Of a stretch of DNA of 27,500 bases, positions 19,201-27,500 are shown one piece after another. The notes below the pieces were generated by a model. It ran no database searches, was not told where the DNA came from, and worked only from the letters and a program-made list of their open reading frames with translations. The position numbers were made by a program, and so were the translations under genes. The stretch's first letter is position 1. Each line of letters starts with the position of its first letter. The stretch covers positions 17,203,406 through 17,230,905 of the forward strand of contig CM022677.1 of the NCBI GenBank assembly GCA_012295275.1, read 5' to 3'. This DNA comes from Chrysomallon squamiferum. Taxonomy: Eukaryota > Mollusca > Gastropoda > Neomphalida > Peltospiridae.

Positions 19201-19595
19201 ATTTTTCCTCCAAGAAGTAATTTTATTTAATGAACTGCCTAAATTCCATGTTCTCACTCATTGAATTGTAATAAGGTCGTTACCATGTTAGCGAATGGTG
19301 TGTCAGACAGTATGGGGGCGTTTCCAATAAAACATATTACCAACTGTTACCATGACGACAAATAGCCAAGGGGCACTAATAAGGCATCGCTTAAAATTTC
19401 TGTATGTAACAAGATTTTTGGCATCTTTATGAAAAATTTCTGTCTGAAATGATATTTGAATTGATGCATCCTTAGCATGATTATTATCATTATCATTTTT
19501 ATCAGCATAATTAACATTGTAATCATCTTCATTATCATTAACGTTGCCATTGTTATTTTGTTAATCAACGAAAAGTATGACCGTCATCTTCATCA
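19201..19595. other. Unique-looking stretch, no gene seen
   Basis: Contains two GTTACCATG words (about 19280 and 19346) and an imperfect direct repeat AAAATTTCTGT (near 19395 and 19434). The second half is ATC/ATT-triplet-rich. No coding call. Confidence 0.4.
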
Positions 19596-19835
19596 TCATC
19601 ATTAGTAGTAGTAGAAGTAGCAGTTGTTCTCGATGTTGTAGTAGGAGTAGTCTTAATAGTAGTAGTGATGATGTAATTATAGTTGCAGTAGTTGTTGATT
19701 GTATACATGTGTGTGTGTTTGTGTGTGTGTGGTTGTCTGTGAACATATATTGAGATAGATTGAGACAGATAGATAGACAGATAAATAGATATAAGATACA
19801 GATATGTGTGAGTTTGTGTGTATATATATATACAG
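19596..19835. repeat. Short (TAG)n, (GT)n, (GATA)n and (TA)n tracts
   Basis: A chain of TAG triplets (19600-19675), GT alternation (about 19708-19735), GATA/GACA (about 19755-19790) and TGTGTATATATA (about 19815-19830). Confidence 0.85.
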
Positions 19836-19889
19836 ACATATACATATCAACATCATCATTATCATCATCATCGCAGTCTGCCTCTAACA

Positions 19890-20345
<456 letters not shown>

Positions 20346-20620
20346 TCCCCCCTCCCTCGGGCTGCACGGCTACTAAAGAGATATCGCGTCACGTGACATG
20401 TTGCTAAGCGAAACGCCAGAAACAATGACGGCGTCATAAAGAAAGGTTTGTGTGGGCAACTGCGTTGTGGCCGACGTCTCTCATTATAGCATCTAGCGCG
20501 TCTACAGCGGCGACTTCGTGTAAACACGCCTACGGCAACGACATGATTAAAATAATATTGCCGTATCAGAAGTCTGTATTAGGCCGTGAAGTAGTTCGAC
20601 AATGTATAAACGAGTCTTGT
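20346..20620. promoter_or_regulatory. CpG-rich patch with GTCACGTGAC palindrome
   Basis: Second CpG-rich island of the window (CTCGGGCTGCACGGC, GATATCGCGTCACGTGAC, CTAGCGCGTCTACAGCGGCG). It contains the perfect 10-base palindrome GTCACGTGAC at 20388-20397, an E-box identical to the CLEAR/TFEB-MiT type site, and the inverted pair TGACGGCGTCA at 20425-20435. No gene start could be assigned; frames on both strands lack known motifs. Confidence 0.35.
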
Positions 20621-20990
20621 CCTCGATCTTTCTTCCTTCTTCCTTCCTTCCTTCCTTCGTCCCTTCCTACCTTTATTTTTTACTTGTCTTTCTTTCATTA
20701 GTGAAAGAGGCTTTACATTTTTCCATCTCTTAACGTTTTTGTTTTTTTTTTTCCTTTCTTTATCCCTGCCTTTCTCTTTGATTTTCTGTCTATCTATTTT
20801 ATTTTTTATTTTATTTTTTAAATTAAAAACTCTGATTTCTATATCAATAATCCATCTTTTTTTTTTTCTCTTATCTCTGTCTCTGATTGTTTCTTTCTGT
20901 GATCTCTATCTCTCTATCTCTCTCTATCTCTCTCTCTCATCCTTTCTCCAAACGTGAACCTCTTAAAGTGCGAGTGAACTATTAGTTTCG
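20621..20990. repeat. Pyrimidine-rich (CTTT/CTTC) low complexity
   Basis: TTCC runs (about 20632-20660) give way to T-rich and CTCTAT-type sequence up to about 20950. Phe/Leu/Ser frames are artefacts. Confidence 0.8.
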
Positions 20991-21074
20991 ACGACATTTG
21001 ATTTTCAAATGATTACTGTCAGCTCTATATTTAGTTAGTTAGTTAGATGTGTCTTTCCTCTGTCAAGAAAAATT
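20991..21074 (+). repeat. 84-bp dispersed repeat, copy 1
   Basis: Matches 27230-27313 over exactly 84 bases with two transitions by eye (T/C at position 15, A/G at position 37). It begins ACGACATTTGAT and ends TCAAGAAAAATT. Flanks of the two copies differ on both sides. Near its start CATTTGA...TCAAATG can form a small hairpin. No terminal inverted repeats. Confidence 0.9.
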
Positions 21075-21469
21075 AGCTGAATATTTGTTTTAATAATCAC
21101 TTCTCTATATATATTTTGTTTCGTTATTTTTATTTCTAAACTTATTAATTCATCCTTTTTTGTAGTTACTTCTTTGTTCTTTCTTTCAGAATCTATTCAT
21201 CCTTCTTTCTTTCAGTCTCCCTCTATTGCTCTCTTTTTCTTTTCATTCCTTTCTTCTTCCCCACCTGTTATCTCTCTGTATCCATCTATCGTTTTATTGA
21301 TCGGTCTACTGATCTACATACCGACTTATCTATCTAGGTATCTAGCTATTTATCTATCTGTTTATCTTTCTTCTGTCTATATATCCTCTATCCTTCTTTG
21401 TTCTTGTTTAACTATCTCTTGCTCTCTTTCTCTCTCTCTATCCCTGACTTTCTCTCTCTGTCTATCTAG
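21075..21469. other. Pyrimidine-rich lead-in
   Basis: Mixed CTTT, CTAT and TTTA sequence with no gene; it becomes progressively CT-rich. The long plus-strand Ser/Leu frame that starts at 21174 is a repeat artefact. Confidence 0.6.
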
Positions 21470-21539
21470 CTATATTTTTTCTCTCATCTCTCTCTATATG
21501 TCTCTCTTCTCTCGCTCTCTCTCTCTATCTCTATCTCTA

Positions 21540-21597
<58 letters not shown>

Positions 21598-21609
21598 GCT
21601 CTCTCTCTA

Positions 21610-21650
<41 letters not shown>

Positions 21651-21756
21651 CCCTCTCTCTATCTCCTCTCTCCTCTCTCTCTCTCTCTCTCTCGTTCTCT
21701 CTCTCTCTCGCTCTCTCTCTCTCTCACTCTCTCTTGCTCTCTCTTTATCTCTCTCG

Positions 21757-21824
<68 letters not shown>

Positions 21825-21842
21825 CTCTCTATTTCTCTCTCG

Positions 21843-21934
<92 letters not shown>

Positions 21935-21945
21935 TCTTAATCTTC
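21470..21945. repeat. Very long interrupted (CT)n tract
   Basis: About 475 bases of CT with CTAT, CTCG, CTTG and CTCC interruptions. The left half is irregular; pure blocks lie at about 21780-21821 and 21848-21920. Confidence 0.96.
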
Positions 21946-22545
21946 TTCTTCTTTTTCTAATTTTTTTAAATTTACTTTCTCTTCCTTCTTGCACTAGAAT
22001 TATTTCCGAACTAAATGCACCTGCATTACTTTAACCATTTTCTCTAAAGCCCGACATTGAAACTCCATTTTTCAGACGCTCTGTAATATCACTTTTCCCC
22101 ATTGCCCTTTAAAAGATTTCTCCTCAAAAGTCGTTTAGAAAACTTCTAAGCAAACGAGACATGTCTCTCTCGATATCCCACCATGTCTGACTCAGTTTCT
22201 GATTTTTCCTTTGCCTTCAGGCTGCACCAGAAATGCTTCCCTTGACAAGCAATTGAGAAGTGAATAGGTGCATCAGATATTTATACCCTCCGTCGATAAT
22301 TTCCGGCCCAGAGTTACGTTATATAATTTCGATGACGAACGTCATTACCGTCAACTGCTGACGTTTTGCTAATATTGTCGCTGCAGCAAATAAGATGACC
22401 CGTAAGTAGGATCATGTCAATGGAAACAGAAAAATAGATCGTTTACGCCGTCGCTGCTGACGTCGTGAATGTTGTCACAGCAACAACGACGAATAATAAT
22501 AATAATCATAATAATAATAATAATAGAAGCAAGATAGTGGACAAA
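21946..22545. other. Unique-looking stretch with TGACG motifs
   Basis: From 22030 to 22480 this is one of the longest repeat-free stretches. It has a strong-looking plus-strand acceptor (CTGAC branch-like word, then TTTTTCCTTTGCCTTCAG ending at 22220) and a cluster of TGACG/CGTCA words (22332-22345, about 22359, about 22459). The bases after the acceptor give no long frame, so no exon is called. An ATA/ATC triplet run occupies about 22490-22525. Confidence 0.35.
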
Positions 22546-22900
22546 GATAAAAAAAAAAAAAAAGAAAGGGAGAAAGGAGAAATAGAAAAGAAATAGAAAA
22601 GCAAGAAAGAAATAGAAAGAAAGAAAGAAGGAAAGAAAGAAAGAAAGAAAGAAAGAAAGAGCGAGAACAAACTGAAAGAAGGAAGACAAAGAACGGAAGA
22701 TGGAAGGAAGAAAAACAAATGTGAAGGAAGGAAGTGAGAAAGGAGAAATAAAAAAGCAAGAAAGAAAGAAAGAATGAATAAAGAATGAAAGAAAGAACGA
22801 AACAAACAAACAAACAAACAAAGAACGAGAACAAACTGAAAGAAGAAAGAGAAAGAAAGGAAGATAGAATGAAGAAAAACAAATCAAAAGAAGAATGGAA
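22546..22900. repeat. Imperfect (GAAA)n purine tract
   Basis: About 350 bases of nearly pure purine (GAAA with GAAG, GGAA and ACAA variants). The segments around 22575-22690 and 22735-22870 look like a diverged duplication: both contain GAGAAAGGAGAAATA, GCAAGAAAG, and GAACAAACTGAAAGAAG. Phe/Ser/Leu frames on the minus strand are artefacts. Confidence 0.9.
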
Positions 22901-23755
22901 AAAGCAGAACTGAGAGAAGAGAGGAGATATAACAGCTAAAGGAATGAAAATAAGAAAGAAAGAATTAAAATGAAAATTTTAAAATTAAAGAGCTAAAAAA
23001 ATAAAGAAAATCAAAACCGAGATGAAACGAAAACAACCTCATCATCTACTTCCAATAATATTAACATAAACAGTCATCTTGATAATAATTATCACTGGGC
23101 AAAACAACAACGTCGTTGTTTCAAGATGTTCAACGCCATTACATCATCATTTCTTTTTAACCACCGCAGCCATCACATTAGCGATTATAGTCGACGACAA
23201 CGACGACATTAAATAAAAGTAAATTGCCTGTAGCAACAAATCACAAGATTATAAAGAATTTATCAAAGCCTTTAATATTTATTGAAATAAACAGGAACCG
23301 CAAACTTTAAATGTTTATACATATACACAGTGAGGAAAGATTAACCTACGGGTATATGTTTTTTTTTAATGCAGTGTTATGTAACTGGTTCCGTGTTCTT
23401 AAAGCTCGTTTCTACCCGGTGGGCAAATTGACCTATATCTCGTTCCAACCAGTGACCCCATTCAAATGTTAGATCAGCGTTCATAACAAAGAAAACTATA
23501 GTGTTTAAAATTTAATAACTACTTGTGGATAAAAAATAAATTTTCCTATAAAATATAAATGTTTTATATGACAACATACCATTTAAATTCATGATCTGCT
23601 GTTACACAGTAAAACTTCATGGTATGTAGTGTCCTGTTTACAGTCATAGTGGCGTATATTTATGGTTAAGATCAGAGATAATCAGAGAAAATCTGCTTCA
23701 GAGTCACTAGCATTAGTTATAGTCGAAGATGACGTTTTAAAAGAAGCAGCACCAT
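22901..23755. other. Unique-looking AT-rich stretch, no gene seen
   Basis: Mixed sequence with minor CpG content near 23105-23120 and 23180-23210. The plus frame starting at 23662 gives about 30 ordinary residues before running into the TAG tract and shows no motif. No RNA gene recognised. Confidence 0.4.
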
Positions 23756-24275
23756 CTTTATTATTATTATTATTAGTAGTAGTAGTAGTAGTAGTAATAG
23801 TAGTTGTAGTAGTAGTAATAGTAATGCTAGTTGAGGACGTCGTGTTGGTGGTGTTTCAGTTGCAGTAGTAAAGGTATCAGTAATAATAGTAATGGCCGTG
23901 ACATAAGTTGTATAAGCAACGGCAGAAGTTTTGATGATGCTGCTAGCGATAGTAACAGAAATTGTAATATTAGTAATGTAGCAATATTAGTAGTAGTAGT
24001 AATAATAGTAACAGTATCAGCAATAGTGGTACAATAGTAGTAACAGTAATAATAGTAGTAATAATAGCAGTCGTAGCTGTTGTTTTTATTGTAATATTAG
24101 TAAAAGCGAAAACAGAAGTAATACTAGCAGCAGTGACAGTCATAGCGGTAATAATACCAACAGTCGTAGTAGTTATAGTCGGAATAATAGCAGCAATTGT
24201 TAATAAAAAGAAATTTATTGATATAACGGATAACCATCTGTCAGCATCAGCAGTAGCAGCAGCAATAACAGCACC
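23756..24275. repeat. Imperfect (TAG/TAA/CAG)n trinucleotide domain
   Basis: About 500 bases of triplet-periodic sequence with many substitutions, resembling the domains at 7850-8230 and 13861-14445. Ser/Asn, Val/Ile and Thr/Ile frames arise from it. Confidence 0.88.
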
Positions 24276-24785
24276 AAGCATTAACGCCAATGAAAGATCA
24301 TTACTGAAACAACAGCAAAGGGAGACTATCTTCTGTTCTCAGTCGATCTATCACAGCCAGTTCAGTTCTCGGTGAAAGACATTTTATACTGAGTGCTTCT
24401 TACAAGTTGAGCAAGCAGCACTAATAGAACCAACAGCCAATATATTTATTAAGTCGCCTCCCATTACAAAAAAAATAAAAAATAAACCCCAGATCTGCTA
24501 AATACTTAATTGTCGTTCATTGTTTCTTTCTTACTGAGATCAATATTGATCCCGGTGGAGAATCGATATGCCCACGTCAGTTACGATTGTCGTACTTTTT
24601 TTTACAACCGGAATCGTAGTATTTACGAGTGACCGTTCTGTGGCTTAGTTCTGAAAGCTTTTTGGGGTTTGTTTGTTTTTTTCGTCACGAGATCTGTAGG
24701 TCCTAAGTAGGTGTCGAGTGCTGATATTAGGTTACAAATATGTAAACAAAACATGCACAGATATAGTCGTAGATACAGAAACACA
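24276..24785. other. Unique-looking stretch, no gene seen
   Basis: Contains the perfect 14-base palindrome GATCAATATTGATC at 24538-24551 and an A-rich patch at about 24468-24485. No coding or RNA feature supported. Confidence 0.4.
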
Positions 24786-24786
24786 C

Positions 24787-24788
<2 letters not shown>

Positions 24789-24869
<81 letters not shown>
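24789..24869. repeat. (GA)n microsatellite
   Basis: 81 bases of GA, followed by a short (CA)n at about 24878-24892. Confidence 0.97.
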
Positions 24870-24870
<1 letters not shown>

Positions 24871-24892
24871 GCATGCAACACACACACACACA

Positions 24893-25590
24893 GAACAAAG
24901 TAATATAATGCAATTAATCATGAAATTTTATTGTTATTTACATATTAGATCACGGTATACATATCTGTTTGTCTATAAATGTCTATCTGCCTGTTCGTCT
25001 TTCAGTCTATCCATAATCTCTCTTTGTTCAAATATATACGCATGTACAATATACACACACACACACTCATACAAACATACACACACAGAATAAAGTACAC
25101 AGACTGTAATTCATTATGAATTTTGTTATTCCGATATCAATGTCTGTGTCTATCTATATAAATGTATATCTGCCTATGCTTTGAAGCTGTCTAATCATAT
25201 TTCTCTGTGTCTATGTATAATATGTATAATTAAATAAATAAATAAATATATATATATATATATATGTCCTCTGTCAGTTCTTTCTATCTTTGTTTATTTC
25301 TTTCTTTCTCTCTGTCTCTCAATAATCTTTATTTCTTTCTCTGAATATGTTTATTTTTTTATTTTTTCGTTTTTCCATTTATTTTTATATAAATCTATAT
25401 TTCTATCTCTTTATTATATCTATATATCTATCTGTAATACGAGACGCGTTCATTTATCAAACTCTCTTGTTATAGATCAGGTGATAAAAGCTTTCAGACG
25501 AACATGTAAACTATTGAGAGTCTGTCGGTTCTGAAGTTATTGCTGTGGGCGATTTTTGACAGAACTGCTGTTGCCCTCAGGCTTGTTCTA
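24893..25590. other. Low-complexity AT/CT-rich stretch
   Basis: The word pair ACACACACAGAA(T)AAAGTA occurs at about 24882 and 25080, and flanking text (AATTCATTATGAAATTTTGTTAT-like, TGTCTATCTGCCTG) is similar at 24908-25000 and 25110-25180. This suggests a diverged ~200-bp duplication. Also a (TA)n at about 25248-25264 and TTTCTTTCT runs. No gene. Confidence 0.45.
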
Positions 25591-25660
25591 TTGGAATCAA
25601 AATGGCCGCGAGTAATGAGAAGGAATGAATTACTAATAAAAAAAAAAAAAAAAAATAATA
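25591..25660 (+). other. YY1-like motif over a short reading frame
   Basis: AAAATGGCCGC at 25599-25609 fits the YY1 consensus AANATGGCSGC exactly. It lies about 10 bases after ATTGG (inverted CCAAT). The ATG inside it opens only eight codons (MAASNEKE) before TGA. A 19-base poly(A) follows at 25638-25656. It could be a TSS-proximal element or a retroposed fragment; nothing more is supported. Confidence 0.25.
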
Positions 25661-25834
25661 GAAATAAAGCATCAGCAGACAGGTAAATAGTTTTAATAGT
25701 GAAATACAATTCATAAATAGAGTGTCGCGCGTTCTGTAGAAATATGATACCATAGACTTATAGAGAGAATCTTTGTGCTTTGGTTTTTGCACGTGGAAAA
25801 TTGATCTTGTATGTATCATCTGATGTTGTTGTTT
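25661..25834. other. Short unique spacer
   Basis: No feature recognised. Confidence 0.4.
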
Positions 25835-26315
25835 TTTAATTGGTATTGAGTAATGTGGTATACTGAGTAATATGGGATACTGAGTAATATGATATTACTG
25901 AGCAATATAGATGCTGAGTAATATTGTATATTGAGTATATGGTATTATTGGGTAATATGGTATATTGAGTAATATGGATTGAGTAATATGGTATGCTGAG
26001 TAATATGGCATTATTGAGTAATATGGTATATACTGAGTAATATGATATATTAGTAATATTGTATAATTCAGTAATATGGTGTATCGGGTAATATGGTATA
26101 TTGAGTAATATTGAGCAATATGGTATATTGAGTAATATTGAGTAATATGGTATATTGAGTAATATTGAGTAATATGGTATATACTGAGTAATATCGTATA
26201 TTGGATAATATGGAATGTTTAGTAATATGGTATACTGAGTAATATGGTATATACTGAGTTATATCGTATATTGGATAATATGGAATGTTTAGTAATATGG
26301 TATATTGAGTAATAG
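25835..26315 (+). repeat. AT-rich minisatellite (TGAGTAATATGGTATAT)
   Basis: Dozens of copies of TGAGTAATATGGTATAT-type units of about 10-20 bases run for roughly 480 bases. A nested longer unit is visible: GAGTAATATCGTATATTGGA with TAATATGGAATGTTTAG occurs twice (about 26187 and 26256). Confidence 0.93.
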
Positions 26316-26545
26316 AGTGTGGGTTTGGTTTGCTATGCTATACTACGGTATGGTATGGTTTGTATCTATGGTGTGGCATGGTGATATACTACAATATGGT
26401 ACGAGAGCTTAGAGTAGGTTAGAGCCCGGAATAGTAGGGTAGGGAAGGATAGGATAGTGTAGATTAGGGTATAGTCCGGTATGCCATGGTATGGAACGCA
26501 GTGATGTGATATGGAAAGGCATACTGTGGAATAGTATGACATACG
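26316..26545. repeat. Degenerate pentanucleotide (TATGG/TAGGG) tract
   Basis: Five-base-periodic sequence (GGTATGGTATGG, AGTAGGGTAGGGAAGGATAGG, CCGGTATGCCATGGTATGG) continues directly from the previous array with G enriched on the plus strand. Minus-strand Tyr/His/Ser frames are artefacts. Confidence 0.75.
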
Positions 26546-26948
26546 AAATAGTCTGATTATTATATGCAACACAGTGTACGATACAGTATGTATTTTACAT
26601 CACGCACGGTATCATATGTTAAACCATTACACCGCATTCTATACAGCACCGTACGTCATATTACAAGTAACACGTAAATAACAATCACATTCTAACTGTA
26701 CTGAGACGTCATTATTCAAACCTTGCTTACAACTCAGCAACTGAAACGGACAACAGAGAAACTCGCCACGCATACAAAACTGACGCGCTCCAAGTTCTGA
26801 TTGCACTCTATTTATTATTAAACCTCTTAATTGCTCGAATCGTCCAGGGAATTAACGTCAGATCGAAGGAAATCCTCGTTTATAAGTCGCATTTCTGAGA
26901 GACAGTGTTTTAAACCGGCCGTTTCCCATAAGTTCTCTTACGAGAAGA
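26546..26948. other. Unique-looking CpG-bearing stretch, no gene seen
   Basis: Mixed sequence with several CpGs (ACTCGCCACGCATACAAAAC, GACGCGCTCC, AAACCGGCCGTTTCCC) and AGACGTCATT at about 26705. No recognised coding, RNA or repeat feature. Confidence 0.4.
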
Positions 26949-27500
26949 CTTCATATATTGTAATTACTGCTATACAACAAACAAGTATTGTAAATACTAC
27001 TGATACTACAATGAGAATATGTTATTTTACTAAAAGACTTGAGAATACGTTATTTTACTAAGACTTGATAGATTGTTACTACAAGACTTGAAAATAGGTT
27101 ATTTTACTACAAGACTTGAGAATACGTTATTTTACTAAGACTTGATAGATTGTAATTACTACTATACCATAAAACAGAATACGTTGTTTTACTAAGACTT
27201 GAGAATACGTTATTTTACTACAAGACTTGACGACATTTGATTTCCAAATGATTACTGTCAGCTCTGTATTTAGTTAGTTAGTTAGATGTGTCTTTCCTCT
27301 GTCAAGAAAAATTTATTTTACTAAGACTTGATAGATTGCAATTACTACAATACAACAAACAGGTCGTTGCGAAAACGTTATTTTACTACAAGTCTTTAGA
27401 ATACGTTATTCTACTAAGACTTGAGAATACGTTATTCTACTAAGACTTGAGAATACGTTATTCTACTAAGACTTGAGAATACGTTATTTTACTAAGACTT
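26949..27500 (+). repeat. 26-bp minisatellite, continues past right edge
   Basis: The unit GAGAATACGTTATTCTACTA plus AGACTT is 26 bases and is near-perfect and tandem at 27395-27500. Leftward it mixes with a longer composite unit containing TTGATAGATTG(T/C)AATTACTAC and ATACAACAAACA (about 26957, 27090, 27145, 27333), giving a higher-order look. The array is interrupted by the second copy of the 84-bp repeat and is truncated by the window end. Confidence 0.93.
27230..27313 (+). repeat. 84-bp dispersed repeat, copy 2 inside minisatellite
   Basis: Second copy of the 20991-21074 element. Minisatellite sequence resumes on both sides (CAAGACTTG before, TATTTTACTAAGACTTG after). Relative to an intact 26-bp unit about eight bases (GAATACGT) are replaced, so the insertion looks like replacement rather than a simple insertion with target duplication. 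Confidence 0.9.

Noticed and set aside
21174-22034. 286-codon Ser/Leu-rich frame
   Set aside because: Almost entirely CT microsatellite. No signal beyond the repeat.
22417-22887. 156-codon Phe/Ser/Leu-rich minus frame, membrane-protein-like
   Set aside because: It is the pyrimidine strand of a GAAA repeat; the apparent hydrophobicity follows from TTT/TTC/CTT codons.
23662-23868. Short plus-strand protein starting MVKIRDNQRK
   Set aside because: Only about 30 non-repeat residues before it enters the TAG/GTA repeat; no homology recognised.
26400-26480. Telomeric repeat because of TAGGG words
   Set aside because: Animal telomere repeats are TTAGGG; here TAGGG words are irregular and grade into TATGG, so this is a degenerate pentanucleotide tract.

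Overview
This window looks like animal nuclear DNA that is mostly non-coding. The evidence is a spliced exon with a GTAAGT donor, no bacterial-style gene packing, very dense di-, tri- and tetranucleotide microsatellites, and a tRNA-derived SINE-like head. The best guess is a mollusc, plausibly a coleoid cephalopod such as an octopus. That guess rests on the mass of (CT)n/(GA)n, (TAG)n and (GATA)/(GACA) tracts around large introns and on the receptor type. The sequence alone does not prove the species.

Only one protein-coding feature is well supported. On the minus strand at 2386-1708 lies the first coding exon of a natriuretic-peptide-receptor-like protein (receptor guanylate cyclase or clearance-receptor type). 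It has a signal peptide and the membrane-distal half of the ligand-binding domain, and ends at a clean phase-1 splice donor. It is GC-rich in an AT-rich landscape. No other exon of the gene is visible, so the rest should lie beyond the left edge, and any 5' non-coding exons lie at higher coordinates.

Layout: 1-290, a possible tail of a plus-strand transcript (weak); 287-1700, the receptor's first intron, with microsatellites and a short-period array built on TGACGTCA; 1708-2386, the exon; 2500-5350, decayed short-period tandem repeats, TA/TG tracts, a CTCF-like motif and a small ACGTG cluster; 5434-5671, a recent 119-bp tandem duplication; 5680-8230, microsatellites including a GA/CT inverted pair and a CRE pair; 9285-13660, old decayed satellites of about 70-78 bp and about 170 bp; 13900-19700, trinucleotide and tetranucleotide arrays interrupted by a CpG-rich island at 16500-16870; 19890-20620, a long CT tract, a SINE-like head and a second CpG-rich patch; 20991-24900, an 84-bp dispersed repeat, CT, GAAA, TAG and GA tracts; 25830-27500, AT-rich minisatellites, one of which contains the second copy of the 84-bp repeat.

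I found no complete gene, no rRNA or functional tRNA, no recognisable transposase or reverse transcriptase, and no CRISPR. No new multi-gene system is evident. The items most worth checking are the receptor exon and its CRE-rich first intron, the CTCF-like site upstream of it, the decayed satellites, and the 84-bp repeat.
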